A stretch of DNA of 64,000 nt from Paracentrotus lividus. Lineage: Eukaryota; Echinodermata; Echinoidea; Camarodonta; Echinidae. Numbering within the stretch: the stretch's first letter is position 1; each line of letters opens with the position of its first letter. The position numbers and the translations under genes are program-made. The notes beneath the pieces were generated by a model. It did not search any database, was not told the DNA's origin, and saw only the letters and a list, made by a program, of their open reading frames with translations. Location of the stretch: the NCBI GenBank assembly GCA_940671915.1, contig CALNVZ010000649.1, positions 4,551,571 to 4,615,570 on the forward strand. Direction: 5' to 3'. Shown here piece by piece: positions 10,941 through 21,577 of the stretch.

Positions 10941-11850
10941 CAGTGTGTCCCACAAAAAATTGTAATGGTACTTTAGATGGGTATAATATTAAAATTACAA
11001 TATTATATTAATTATAACTCTACACCCGTAAAATACCATTCATTTCCTGCAAATGGATGAAATTTTATCTGATATGGTCCAATAATCACAAAGATATGAG
11101 CATTTTTTCATCACACATCAGGAAATCTCTCCCTCCAAGTTTGTATTGAGTAGCACCGGATGTGTCGAATAAAAGAAACCCAAGTTTGATCATTAATACT
11201 TTGAAAAATATTTCAGGAGTATTTATGAAACTTATATCACTGTAAATTGCAACTCATTACCATTCTAATGATATGTCTCTCAGCTCACTAATATTACGCA
11301 TCGCTGAAACTCATTGTTCTGATAAAGTCTTGCAAAATTGTGAGTGCTTCACTTTCACGCTCATTAATCATGTTAATGATCAAAGTTGGGTTTTTTCTTA
11401 GTCTTTTGAATAACGCATCTCAAGGAGCACGAAAGTGAACACTCACAATTTTGTAAGACTTTTTCAGAACAATGGGGTTCAGCCGAGCGATGCGTGGTAT
11501 TGGTGAGCTGAGAGACATATCATTATAATGGTAATGAGTTGCACTTTACAGTGATATAGATTTCATAAATACTCCTGAAATATTTTTCAAAGTATTAATG
11601 ATCAAACTTGGCTTTCTTTTATTCGACACATCCGGTACTACTAAATAAAAACTTGGATGGAGAGGTTTCCCGATGTGTAATGACAAAATGCTCATATCTT
11701 TGGGATTCTTGGACCATATCACATAAAATTTAATCCAGTTGTAGAAAACGAATGGTAGTTTACGGGTGTAGAGTTATAAACAATATCTATTTGTAATTTT
11801 AATATTATACCCATCTAAAGTGCCATAAGAATTTATTGTGGGACACACTG
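10941..11850. mobile_element. Palindromic mariner-type MITE
   Basis: Starts CAGTGTGTCCCACAAAAAAT and ends with the inverse, ATTGTGGGACACACTG, flanked by TA at 10939-10940 and 11851-11852. Almost all of the 910 bp is a single inverted repeat with its centre near 11395. TA duplication and CAGTGTGTCCC ends are typical of Tc1/mariner relatives. Broken relatives lie at about 51550-51745 and 59026-59207. Confidence 0.85.
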
Positions 11851-11852
11851 TA

Positions 11853-12285
11853 CATGTATACATATACACACTGATACATGTATTGTAAAACGTTGATTAA
11901 TGAGATTTTCACTCGCTCTTCGGAATTGTATTTTCTAGTAGTGATTATCAGCTAGTGAATACAATGATTAATGTTATTAAAGAGCAAAATTTTTAGCTCG
12001 CGCTTCGCGCTCACAAACAAATAACAATACAATCATTTAACGATTTAACTATGTCTTCAGGTCGTATTTTGTGGTATATGTTTTATTTGTTCCAACCTTA
12101 TATTCTTAAAATTGTCATTAGTTTCTGCATAATAAATTATGTGAAATAGATCATTCTCTTTCGAATTTTGGGTATACAAATATTTAGGAAGCCTTATTCA
12201 GTTCGAGTCTATAATAATTCCCATTCCGGGGTCTCCGTTCTCCCCCCACCCCTGACCGTCATCACATGAAATCGCAGCCCTTGAT
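11853..12285. other. Interior of the 4.3 kb element, right side
   Basis: AT-rich DNA with one GCTCGCGCTTCGCGCTC palindromic word at about 11995. The words AGCTCGCGCTTCGCG and TCAGGTC recur on both sides of the 10941-11850 MITE (compare about 10500-10570 with 11990-12065), suggesting a tandem duplication that the MITE entered. No gene seen. Confidence 0.45.
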
Positions 12286-12342
12286 GGTAGGGGAGACCGG
12301 AACAATAATTGTAACACGGGGCGATTGTAATAGAGGCTCCAA
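12286..12342 (+). mobile_element. Left end of a GGGGAGACCGGGGACAATTG element
   Basis: TAGGGGAGACCGGAACAATA followed by ATTGTAACACGGGGCGATTG matches the left terminus of the complete element at 45401-46278. Only this end survives before the array begins. Confidence 0.6.
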
Positions 12343-12990
12343 TACATATGGTATTTGTGCCAAAAACCATACAGCAATACCATACATATGGTATTTGTGC
12401 CAAAAAACCACTACTAGCAATACGCATACACTATGGTATTTGTGCCAAAAAACCATACAGCAATACTATACATATGGTATTTGTGCCAAAAAAAAAAATA
12501 CAGAAATACCATATATATGGTATTTGTGCCAAAAAACCATACAGCAATACCATACATATGGTATTTGTGCAAAAAAAAAAAACATACACAATACCATACA
12601 TATGGTATTTGTGCCAAAAAACCATACAGAAATCCATACATAGGTATTGTGCCAAAAACCATCACAAAAAACCATACATATGGTATTTTGCCAAAAAAAC
12701 ATATAAATACCATTCATAGTGTATATTGTGGCAGAAAACCATACAGCAATACCATACATATGGTATTTGTGCCAAAAAACCATACAGCAATACCATACAT
12801 ATGATATTTGTGCAAAAAAAAAACATACAGCAATATACCATACATATGCTATTTGTCCAAAAAACCATACAGAAATACCATACATATTGGTATTTGTGCA
12901 AAAACCATACAGAAATACCATACAATAGGTATTTGTGCCAAAAACCATACAGCAATACCATAAATATGGTATTTGTGCCAAATACCACAG
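12343..12990 (+). repeat. Right palindromic array
   Basis: About fifteen units of CCATACATATGGTATTTGTG followed by CCAAAAAACCATACAG. The CATA...TATG core is a small palindrome. Relative to the left array (8870-9660), the GGTATTTGTGCCAAAAAACC part is inverted. Unit length is about 38-45 bp and homopolymer indels are frequent. Confidence 0.85.
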
Positions 12991-13341
12991 CACTGCTGTA
13001 TTATTCTTATGGTACCCTTTCCTGTGTGGTTATTCCCTATGGTACTTCTATGGTATTTTATTGTACACTAGAAATACCATAGGAATACCACAGGACATTC
13101 AGAAATACCATATGAATACCACAGGACATTCAGAAATACCATGGAATACACAGGACATTTTTGTAAGCGTGCCATTTATATTTAGCGCCCAATCATGACT
13201 CCCTCAAAGCCTTTATTATTTTGAAACCTAAAAATCTTGATAATTTACAGCTACACAAGCTCTGTCTTTGCTCATCGTGAAACCTTAATATAATCGACAA
13301 ATTACAGCAATTTTGTTTTTCGCATCAGCGCGTGATCAGTA

Positions 13342-14163
13342 CACTGAAAAGATAACTTTGTCAATTGACAAATATGATATTGTTTATTAATGTGGTTTAA
13401 TTAACAAATTAATAAATTTTATAGCCAAAGATTTGTCATTATAATTTGTCATGCACCATAACATGACGAATTTTAATTTGTCATGAAAATGGTCTAATTT
13501 GACAAACCTTTTTCAAAGTTTGTCATTGCAACATTTTAATTCCTCATTCTCATTTTTCAATTTGTTTTTTTCATTCATCAATTGTACTGCATTTTGACGT
13601 TAATTTGTCATGTAACAGTCAGAAAACACACCTGTAATAAACAAACAATACAGATAGTTAATATTTTTGTCAGTTTTAATAGAACCTCGAATTCCTGAGA
13701 GAACAATTCAAAATACATCAAATCCAGTCAACATCTGCCAGCTCAAGCCTTGCCTCGCAGCTAAATCACGGCGACCGGCGAGTGATTCGAAGACGCTGAT
13801 TATGTGCGGGGTTTCCCAACTGTCTTTCAGGAGCTAAATTTGTCATGCATTACGTCAACAAATTGATTTGTTTTTCAGCAAATAATGTGTATTATAATTC
13901 GTTATGGCCGACTTAAAATCGTCATTTCTACATTGACTGCGAAGGGATTTGTCAATTACGGTTGCGAAGAGTCGTCACGCAATAATATCAGTCATGCGCA
14001 AGTTTGTTTTTGTCAACACCAGTTGAAACTTTGTAATAGTGCTCGATCAATTTGTTATGGTATTTACCATGAGTTTGTCATTTCACAGTTATATCGCAAA
14101 ACAAATTATTTTACCCCGATTGACGAATTAATCTGGCCTTGTGACAAAGTTATCTTTTCAGTG
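13342..14163. mobile_element. TA-target element with CACTGAAAA ends and TTTGTCA words
   Basis: The ends CACTGAAAAGATAACTTTGT and its exact inverse are flanked by TA (13340-13341 and 14164-14165). Segment B reads GCATCAGTATGATACAAGG at about 36990 with no element, an empty site with one TA. Many AATTTGTCAT and TTGACAAAT words, in both orientations, fill the interior. The CACTG terminus with repeated subterminal words recalls CACTA/EnSpm elements, which is an inference. The open frame at 13885-14172 lies across the right arm and is not a gene. Confidence 0.85.
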
Positions 14164-14229
14164 TATGAATGATACAAGGCCCAATGATAATCAGAGACAT
14201 ATTTGCCCAAAGTAAAAACCAACTATGGA

Positions 14230-14700
14230 AAATTCTCTTTCTCTTTTGTTAGTACAACATTTTGGAATGAACTGCCATCGCCAATAAGATCTCGACACTG
14301 CAGATCCTTATATTCCTTTTGTTAATCCCTACGAACATACATCATAAATCAACCATAAATAACTTTTGTTATTTTGTTTGTCCTAAATCATTGTGGTGTA
14401 ATAAGAAATACATATTTAAGAATTATTACCTTAACTATTATAACTTCATATATTTTCAATTATACAAGTTAGCGCATATTGTAAATGTTATAAATACGTT
14501 CTTTTTAATCATAAGAAGTTCGAAGATAATTCTATGTATATTATATGTCAACATACTTGTACTTGTGTAAGTACAATGTCTACCAGGTACCATATCCGAT
14601 TAGTATTTATGCTATATTTCTGATACCATTTATCCTATGAAGTTTTTCACATCGCATGGTCATATGCTTTGTAATAATGTATTTGGATAATAAATACTCA
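14230..14700 (+). pseudogene. CR1-like LINE C-terminus and 3' UTR, copy A
   Basis: A frame near 14245-14340 reads T-T-F-W-N-E-L-P-S-P-I-R-S followed shortly by S-L-R-T-Y-I-I-N-Q. This resembles the FWN.LP..I and FK..L..YL tail of CR1-like reverse transcriptases, broken by a stop. The AT-rich 3' part ends at GATAATAAATACTCAAAGAG, where the GA microsatellite starts. The same block is at about 37065-37540. Confidence 0.5.
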
Positions 14701-14702
14701 AA

Positions 14703-14797
14703 GAGACTGGAAAGAGAGAGGGGTGGGGAGAAAGAGAGAGAGAGAGGGGGGGGGAGGGGGAAGGAGAGAGAGAGAGAGAGAGAGTGTGTGAGAGAGG

Positions 14798-14856
<59 letters not shown>
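14703..14856 (+). repeat. (GA)n microsatellite
   Basis: About 150 bases of GA with short GGGG interruptions. It creates arginine/glutamate and serine/leucine open frames on the two strands that are not genes. It is matched in the duplicated segment at 37533-37570 and 37790-37908. Confidence 0.9.
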
Positions 14857-14858
<2 letters not shown>

Positions 14859-15627
14859 GACATAATTATGAAAGAGATAGATAGAAGGAATAGGATAGAT
14901 TGCTTTGAATGTTTATTAATAAAACTATTAATTTTTGACCGATTTTCCTTCACACGATGTTACTTAAATGGTTTTTGACATAATTCATAAATTATTTGAA
15001 AAACCAAATATATGTTTTTTGAAAAGCAGAGGACTTTCTCAAGATGTAGGCCCAGTTTCAGACAGCAAAGTTTGTTTTAAATGAACTAAAGAAATTGACT
15101 TTAAAAGTATGAACCAATGAACTGCGCAGGAGCTTATATTATTATAGTGGTTGCGCAATATAAATAGTTACTCTTTTATTGTTATTATTAACTATATAAT
15201 AAATTTATCTCTTGTGTCCTCTACTTTTCTCGACGACATGAAAATTGCAAAGGTAACACCTCTTCATAAAAAGAAAGACAAAACTGACGTTGGCAACTAT
15301 AGACCTATCAGCCATTTTAGTGTAGTTTCCAAAGTTTTGGAAAAATCTGTTCATGCTCAAAAATTAATATACTTTCAAGAGAAAAAGATTTCAATCCGGC
15401 TTTCGTAACGGATATTCCACTGAAAATTGTCAGATTTTATTAGGAATGATTTCTCAAGGGCGCTTTGCTGGAATGGTTCTTTTGGAATAACAAAAAGCGC
15501 TTGGTATTGTAAATCATAGCATACTTTTAAAGAAATTAGGGGTCGTGGGTTTGGATTATGCATGTGTCAAATGGTTCGAATCTTATTTACCTAATCGTCA
15601 TCAAGTAGTAACTATGCAGAAGGTATA

Positions 15628-16789
15628 CAGGGCGTCCCGAAAAGAACTATACACTTTTGAAATGGCTGCCAAATGAAAAATATTTCATTTTAGGTAATGA
15701 AATTTATATGTATGGAAAGCTCATTATCCCAACTTTCATATATCACCAAAAAGTCCGAAAATAAGTCATGCATGAATGAGCAGCGTTCACTTTTGTAAAG
15801 GGTATGGAAATTAGGGTGCGCAGGAATTTCCCTACCAAGTTGTATGAGGAAAGTCATTTGAACCTTATGGAATTGAGGATGATATGCAGAATTACTGATC
15901 AATTATGATAAGTGAAATTTGTGGATTACAATTTTATGCATGAGTGAACAGGAATATGTATTTTCTATTGTTGCATTGTCACTTTCCAAGGTATATTTAG
16001 TGAGGTCCTTCAGTGGTGTGTCTCTTTGGACTTTTGTAAAGGAATATGGTACAGTGTAATTTTGTGAAAGTGTAAATTTGCGAAATTAACATGTCAGTCT
16101 GTATTTTCAGTTGAATTTTGTTCTTTTCGATTTTACACTTGTTTCATCCATCCTGTAACAAAACAAAAAGGAGGGGAAAAAAACAATGCAAAATTTAAAA
16201 AGAAGTCTGTTCAATGCTCAACGTGTCCTCCTCTTTTGATGCACAACCTGTTTGTTGAAGAAAAAAAAATGCCACTGATGTTGGACATTCAGACAATCCA
16301 AAAGATCATGAAAACGATCATCAAAAGGGATCAAAAATCTTACCCTGCATCTCACTTGTTCTGCACCCCATCCTGACTACCACTAACACACCACTGAAGA
16401 CAACTTAGAAGGCTACAATGCTATAATAGGAAATGCATATTCCTGTTCACTCATGCATGAAATCATAATCCCCAATTCTACAAATTTCTCTTAGCAAAAC
16501 CCAACTCATCATAATTGATCAGTAATTCTGCATATCATCCTCAATTCCATAAGCTCCAAATGACTTTCCTCATACAAATTGGTAGGGCAATTCCTGCGCA
16601 CCCTAATTTCCATACCCTTTACAAAAGTGAACGCTGCTCATTCATGCATGACTTATTTTCGGACTTTTTGGTGTCATATGAAAGTTGGGATAATGAGCTT
16701 TCCATACATGTAAATTTCGTTACCTAAAATCAAATATTTTTCATTTGGCAGCCATTTCAAAAGTGTATAGTTCTTTTCGGGACGCCCTG
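15628..16789. mobile_element. Palindromic mariner-type MITE inside the LINE
   Basis: Starts CAGGGCGTCCCGAAAAGAAC and ends with the inverse, flanked by TA (15626-15627 and 16790-16791). The arms of about 300 bp are near-perfect mirrors, so the same 70-residue open frame occurs once on each strand (15690-15902 minus, 16515-16727 plus). The middle (about 15950-16440) is also symmetric in part. No transposase. It separates the WFESYL and GVPHGS parts of the reverse transcriptase. Confidence 0.9.
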
Positions 16790-17374
16790 TATTGTGATTC
16801 CCTGCCTATTTAATGTGGAGTTCCACATGGAAGCATCTTAGGCCCTATTCTTTTTTTACTGACGATAGCGTTCTACTATATTCAGACACTAATTCTAAGA
16901 CGATTGGAGAAAAGCATAGTACAGAACTGACTAATTGCATTGAGTGGATAACAGACAATAAGCTTAGTTTCAAGTTGGGAAAACAGAAAGCATCTTATTT
17001 TGTTCAAAGGGAAATTCGAAGTATACACATGATTTCAAGTTAACCGATAATGTTCAAGTGATTGTGAGAAAAAATTCAGTAAAATACTTAGGAATAGATC
17101 CAACAAGTGATTTATCATGGACAGGATTGGTAGACTCAATTGCTAAAAAGTATAATTCTCGTTTAAAATATTTTATATAGATACCAAACTTGTATGAATA
17201 CGAAATCAAGACGAATTCTATGTTTTGCTTTAATACAATGCCTGTTTGACTATGCCAATGCAACCTAATTCAGTAGTTTGGGCAGGACTGATAAGAAAAA
17301 ATTAAGAATAATCCAGAATAAGGTTGTAAGACTCATTAACGTTTTAGGCCCAAGAACACATGTCGGTAGTAATA

Positions 17375-17645
17375 CAGAGATGCCAACCGCTACGGAATAA
17401 TTATAACATTAGAAATTAGAACGCGAATAACCCAAATAGTTAAAACAGCTGAAACAAATTTCGTGTTAACAAGAAAAAGAAAACTATTATTTTGAAGACA
17501 TTCCCAAACTTGAATGACCGAGCAAAATGTTATTATTCATGCTTTCTCTAGTATGAAGTCATTTGTCTTAGCTTTTCTAACTATTTGCGTTATTCGCGTT
17601 CTAATTTCTAACGTTATAATTATTCTGTAACGGTTGGCATCTCTG
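17375..17645. mobile_element. hAT-like palindromic MITE inside the LINE
   Basis: Begins CAGAGATGCCAACCGCTACG and ends with the inverse, GGTTGGCATCTCTG. The inner arms repeat TAATTATAAC, AGAACGCGAATAACCC and their inverses. GTAATA flanks both ends (17369-17374 and 17646-17651); hAT would normally give 8 bp, so two outer positions may have decayed. CAGAGATG ends are hAT-like. Confidence 0.8.
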
Positions 17646-17985
17646 GTAATAAACTTGAAGAAGCAGGTTCCATGCAGATCAAAGGTCTAAACAACTAGTG
17701 TTGCATCATGTGCATAAAATATTCTACTCAGATACATTAGATCATAATATAACTATAGAATATTCATGAATACGTTACTAGAAATAGTCATTTTAATTTT
17801 TATTTTACCAAGACGTAAAGGATAGATAGAAAACATTTTTTATTTTAATGGTATCCAATACCGCTGGAATCCTCTTACAAATCATGGTAAAGCTAATATG
17901 AGTTCTTTTTAAAAATCATTTTTAAGAGTGCATTAAAGCAATATCTAAAATCGTGGTTTATAAAGTACAAATTCATTTCAACAAA

Positions 17986-18490
17986 AAATGAATTGCGAGC
18001 GCGAAACGCGAGCAGAAAATTTTACATAACATTACTCTTTTTGGGACGCCAGGGATAGGTCAATGGGCTTTTTAAAGAAAATTTTGCGAGCGCGAAGCGC
18101 GAGCCAAAAATTTTGACTTATAATTAATTGAAGGTAGTGTATTCTTGATTTTGAAACTTGATTGACATCCATCACTTCACTTTGCGACGTCAGGAATCAG
18201 TCTTTCTGAGAGGAATTTGCGAGCCCGAAGCGCGAGCTGAACATTTTGGCTTACGAATGACACATGATAAGATAGTATATTTTACGCTCATTTTCCATCT
18301 TATCTCTCTTTGTTTGAATTCTTCCATGGGTCAAGATCACCTCAATTTTAATAAGAATAAATTGCGAGGACCAAGGGCAAGTAGAAAAATAACTTTACTA
18401 ATATGGGACATAAGGGATCATTCAATGTGCCTTCAAGTTATTGAGAGAACCTTAATTGCGAGCGCGATGCGCGAGCAGAAAAAAAATGGC
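17986..18490 (+). repeat. Cluster of GCGAGCGCGAAGCGCGAGC palindromes
   Basis: Four copies at about 17995, 18085, 18217 and 18457, each followed by AGAAAATTT or CCAAAAATTT. The DNA between them is AT-rich and only loosely repeated, as in an old tandem array that kept its GC core. No gene. Confidence 0.7.
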
Positions 18491-18641
18491 TTATAATGAA
18501 CTCGAAGGTAGTGTATTTTAAACACATTTTGCCTCTACTTCCCGTTCTTCTTTTTCTTTCTTTATTATTAAAATTTCTGGCAAAAAAGTGGGGGGGGGGG
18601 GGCCGGCCCCCCAGGCCCCCCGTCTCCGCCGCCCCTGTTAA
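18491..18641. other. AT-rich flank with poly-G/C patch
   Basis: 18588-18640 has a poly-G run followed by GGCCGGCCCCCCAGGCCCCC and CGTCTCCGCCGCCCCTG, which looks like the end of a GCGGCGGAAC-type repeat. Nothing else recognised. Confidence 0.4.
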
Positions 18642-19472
18642 AGATACATTTTAAAAGGTTTTGTTAAATAATAGCGCTAGAAAACAGATCATCAATCTTT
18701 TCTGTCAAAATTTTGTGGGCTGCAGACCCCAGGCCCTCCCCCAATCTTGGGGGCCGTGGAGTGTTTTTGAAAGTGGAGAGCTGAGCTGAAATTGGTACGG
18801 GGCCTGAACAGGATAAAAATAACAAATTTATGGGAATTTTTGCGTTTTTAACACGTTTGTTAAAAAATTGGGGCTTAAGCCCCCTTCCCCCAGTCACCGG
18901 CTCCGCGTCCCATGAATCTACACAAAACTATCCCAATGCTTCTGATAGTCGACAACACCCTTTTACAAGCATAATTGAGTATAACCTTTTTATACTTTCT
19001 CTTTGTAACTTAGTGCGAAGTCGCATAGCGACCGAGCAGGACAATTTGGGGTCTTAAGAGACATTATGAATTTAAAGAAGAAAAAAAAAGGCACTTTTTA
19101 CTACTAAAAGTGCCACCTTTTGAAAAATAAATTGTCTATAGGACTTTTCGGATATCTGAAAGGTTTCTTATAGTATGAAAAAGGCATTTTTAACTTAGAA
19201 AAGGGGCACTTTTAGGGTCCGTCAAAGAGGGGGGCACTGTGCCCCTGCCCCCGGTTCCGCCGCCTTTGATCAAAACATTATGTTCTCAAAGATGCATCTA
19301 CATGACTCCCACTGGGAGGCTATAGCTGCCAATAGCGATAATCAAATCCGAATGTGGCTTAAATAAGGGTAGGTCACGGACCTTTTGCATTTAGAGTGGG
19401 AGTAAAATCCCACAGGGGCTTTATTTAAGAAGTTGATTCAAAACTCACCACAGAAAAGGTTTGACACCAAAG

Positions 19473-19631
19473 CGGAGGCGGATCCAGGCGGGGGCGCAGG
19501 GGACGCGCGCCCCTCGAACAATTTGAAAACAACTTGACTGTACAATTTTCGGTCGCGCCCCCTATTTTTGTGTCAATTTAATTCAGTATGCGCCCCACCC
19601 CCGTATTTCAAAATCCCTAGATCCGCCACTG
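19473..19631. mobile_element. hAT-like MITE, CAGTGGCGGATC family
   Basis: Paralogue of 6651-6810 within the duplicated segment, with the same left end CGGAGGCGGATCCAGG and right end CTAGATCCGCCACTG. Confidence 0.7.
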
Positions 19632-20099
19632 CCATGGGAAGTAGTAGTCTAAAATATTGTGGTATCACTTTTTTTTTTCTACACGTGTATTCATGAAACG
19701 TAGTCATGTGAAATGGCCCCAAAATAAAATTTCAGATACTTTTTATGGGGTAAGGGAAATGACACCATCACACAAAACATCCCCTCTGGATTCATTAGAT
19801 TATTTTTTTTCTATTTCTCTCTCCTCTGCACGTTTTCTGTCAATTTACATTTCGATGTTGTATTGTCTGTCAGCCAGTGAATCTGTTATATTTAAGTCAT
19901 TCCATATATTTGTCATAACTTTTGTCATAACAAAAGTGTATGGTTCTTTTTTTGACGCACTGTAGCGTTTTTCCATTAAAAAAATGCCCAAAGCTCTTCA
20001 CAATACATATTTATAAAAAGAAAAAAGGAAAGAAATTCATCCGTTTCCAAGTGCTCACAATAAAGGATAAACTAAGGATCAGAGACAAACATATTTCCT

Positions 20100-20757
20100 T
20101 CATATGGAGAAATATTAGAGCTATATACTCAATAACTTTTCCCTAGCAGACGCTTTTTTACCCGTTTCAACACAAAGTTCGGTCACCAAGGCAAGGTCCC
20201 ATCCTTCTCACACAGACACACTCGTACAAACAGGCCATTAACGTGGCATTATGGAAACGCATCCGTGGGCTATACCCAGAAAAAGTCATTTTTACAAAAC
20301 CAGGCATGGCATATAATATCACTTCATCCAACAAGAATGACTTTTATTATTTTCGGTGAGAGCTATTCATCACAACACATTGGTATGCGAAATGGCCCTA
20401 TAAATCATATTGTTTGACCCTCAAGACTCAATTTAGTGAATTGATGTCTGACAATATCAAGAAAATTCTCCCCTTTCAATGGGAAAAGGTGGGAGTTGGG
20501 AGTAATAACTTTGCTGTCTCTCTTTTTTGAGACGAGATGGGCATATGTGTTTTTAAAAGCATGATATAAAAAAGTATAACCAAGTTAAAGGATATATTCT
20601 ACAGATTATGTTTCCTTCCGAAATGAGGGCAAATATCATTTTGTTTAAAGGCACAGTCATATTTGTTTGCTTAGGACCTCAAACTGAGAGACGTTTTCCC
20701 GTGCTTAAGGGCGCGGTGCGGAACTCCGCTGCGTATTTGGTCATATTTGTTCATATG
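20100..20757. other. Segment present only in copy 2 of the 5.8/18.6 kb duplication
   Basis: Bounded on both sides by TTCATATG. It contains no recognisable gene, array or TIR. It may be a lost inserted element, or original DNA deleted from copy 1, which reads ACATATTTCCT directly into CTTGAACAGTG. Confidence 0.45.
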
Positions 20758-21090
20758 TGAACAGTGAGACTGAACGACATGAGGGAAATTCAGTGGGGAG
20801 ACTATTATAATAATATACATGGACCAAAAGGTAATCTCATTTTACATGGTATCAAGTTCCATTATTCCAAAACTGAGGAATATGGTACTGCTTCAATGCT
20901 GCTTTGCGTATATTTGAGGATTATTCTACCTTTAAAATGTACTGGCAGCCAAAAAGAGAGCTGTCAGGCAGGCGGGCTGTCACGTCTTCATTTAGTTTTA
21001 TTTATTGGCAACCTTTACTCACTCCAGACAAATAAATAACACAGAGACTATAATATGCAGTTTCCGTGATTTAATAAATATCCGAAAAGC

Positions 21091-21330
21091 ATGTCCGAAA
21101 ATCAAAATAAAAGTCAAAAACCAAAAGTGTGCTTAAATAAAAGCAAGCGATTTATCTCGGCCACCGAAAAATTAACGACACGTAAAATTAAACGTATATA
21201 CGAACGTCAAATTAGAGAACATATTAATGCATGCAACAAACATGTGAAGACCCCTGAGAAAATGAATTTGGTACCATATTCCTCAATTTCAACAAAGATC
21301 ATCACATTCATGTCAAGGACACCAGCTTGA
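21091..21330 (+). CDS. Unrecognised lysine-rich open frame
   Basis: A 79-codon frame from ATG to TGA in DNA that is not repeated elsewhere in the window, between the two large duplications. The product would be basic (many Lys and Arg, e.g. K-R-I-Y-E-R-Q-I-R-E-H-I) with no signal peptide or membrane segment. I recognise no family, splice signal or promoter. It may be chance; it is listed only because the frame is non-repetitive and of even composition. Confidence 0.12.
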   Translation: MSENQNKSQKPKVCLNKSKRFISATEKLTTRKIKRIYERQIREHINACNKHVKTPEKMNLVPYSSISTKIITFMSRTPA

Positions 21331-21409
21331 CATGTTGGCAATATGTGAGATAAAAGTCATCCGCTATAAGTACTGAACATAATATAAATCTAGCAAAGTA
21401 TACCGTCTG

Positions 21410-21577
21410 CTAGTTAAACTTATAAAGCGGGCAAAAATTTTGTTCAGCAGCCCCACTAACAGCGAACCGAACATAAGATGGTGAACCAACGGTTATATTA
21501 AATGCAAGCATCCATCCCTCCTTTGCTAGTGCCCCAGAGGAATAGCTACGAGCGAGACCCGTCGCTAAAATGTTCAC
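21410..21577 (-). CDS. Possible terminal exon of an unknown gene
   Basis: On the minus strand a pyrimidine-rich tract (TTTCTTTTGCCTTTCCTCAG) ends at 21578, exactly where an open frame of 55 codons plus a TAG stop begins. The frame starts V-N-I-L-A-T-G-L-A-R-S-Y-S-S-G and ends N-F-C-P-L-Y-K-F-N. The amino-acid mix is balanced and the DNA is richer in GC than its surroundings. I do not recognise the family. In the second unit (27233-27394) the same frame is broken by short indels, and the acceptor reads CTCATGG. If the duplication is an assembly artefact, those are sequencing errors. Another minus-strand frame at 21631-21849 could be upstream coding, but no clean donor was seen. Confidence 0.25.
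   Translation of the reverse strand: MNILATGLARSYSSGALAKEGWMLAFNITVGSPSYVRFAVSGAAEQNFCPLYKFN

Larger units (their letters stand above)
8838..13167. mobile_element. 4.3 kb TIR element with palindromic subterminal arrays
   Basis: The ends are CCCTTACAAAAATGTCGTGT on the left and, inverted, CTTACAAAAATGTCCTGTGT on the right. Segment B at about 36838-36850 reads CTGTACGTGCC, the empty site, implying a 2 bp CG duplication (8836-8837 and 13168-13169) or none. Inside each end are long arrays built on TATGGT, CCAAAAAACC and AATACCATA words, inverted between the two ends. The centre (about 9660-12340) holds older repeats, including a palindromic mariner-type MITE at 10941-11850, and no transposase that I can see. 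Open frames over the arrays are translated repeats full of K-N-H, Y-G-I and V-W-Y and are not genes. Superfamily unknown. Confidence 0.8.
7548..15150 (+). repeat. Segmental duplication A (partner 34730-38280)
   Basis: Blocks at 7548-7945, 8179-8837, 13168-13341 and 14164-15150 match 34730-38280 in the same order and orientation. Between them copy A carries three insertions absent from copy B: a 233 bp MITE, the 4.3 kb array element and an 822 bp TA-target element. Copy B in turn carries a 991 bp TA-target element absent here. The shared parts include LINE 3' ends and GA microsatellites. This lets each insertion boundary be read from an empty site. Confidence 0.85.
15040..17985 (+). pseudogene. 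Dead CR1-like LINE reverse transcriptase, split by two MITEs
   Basis: This is the wreck of a non-LTR retrotransposon polymerase. In order: DDMKIAKVTPLHKKKDKTDV and GNYRPIS (about 15230-15315); after a frameshift SGFRNGYSTE (about 15398), then V-L-L-E and V-N-H-S-I-L-L (about 15475-15530) and WFESYLPNRHQVV (to 15615). Then comes the MITE at 15628-16789. Coding resumes with GVPHGSILGPILF (about 16817), a deletion, the catalytic box as F-T-D-D, and NKLSFKLGKQK and VKYLGID (about 17080). A second MITE sits at 17375-17645. The C-terminus continues to about 17985, with LKSALKQYLKSWFIKY at about 17910-17965. Stops, frameshifts and deletions make it inactive. The order NYRPIS, SGFR, GVPQGS, YADD, KYLG is diagnostic of LINE RT; the CR1-like label is judged from wording. 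Confidence 0.85.
18642..21016 (+). repeat. Duplicated segment, copy 2 (partner 5810-7547)
   Basis: Collinear with 5810-7547, including the GC-ended repeat and the hAT-like MITE at 19473-19631. The one major difference is about 660 bases at roughly 20100-20757 that copy 1 lacks. Small substitutions and 1-20 bp indels suggest an old duplication rather than an assembly copy. Confidence 0.8.

Noticed and set aside
12198-13198. Many overlapping frames up to 175 codons on both strands
   Set aside because: Translations of the right hairpin array of the same element.
13885-14172. 95-codon frame with a plausible start
   Set aside because: It ends within the terminal inverted repeat of the CACTGAAAA element and is built from its TTTGTCA words.
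14656-14978. Arg/Glu and Ser/Leu-rich frames
   Set aside because: GA microsatellite read in different frames and strands.
15690-16727. Identical 70-residue frames on opposite strands, suggesting a duplicated gene
   Set aside because: They are the two mirror arms of a palindromic MITE.
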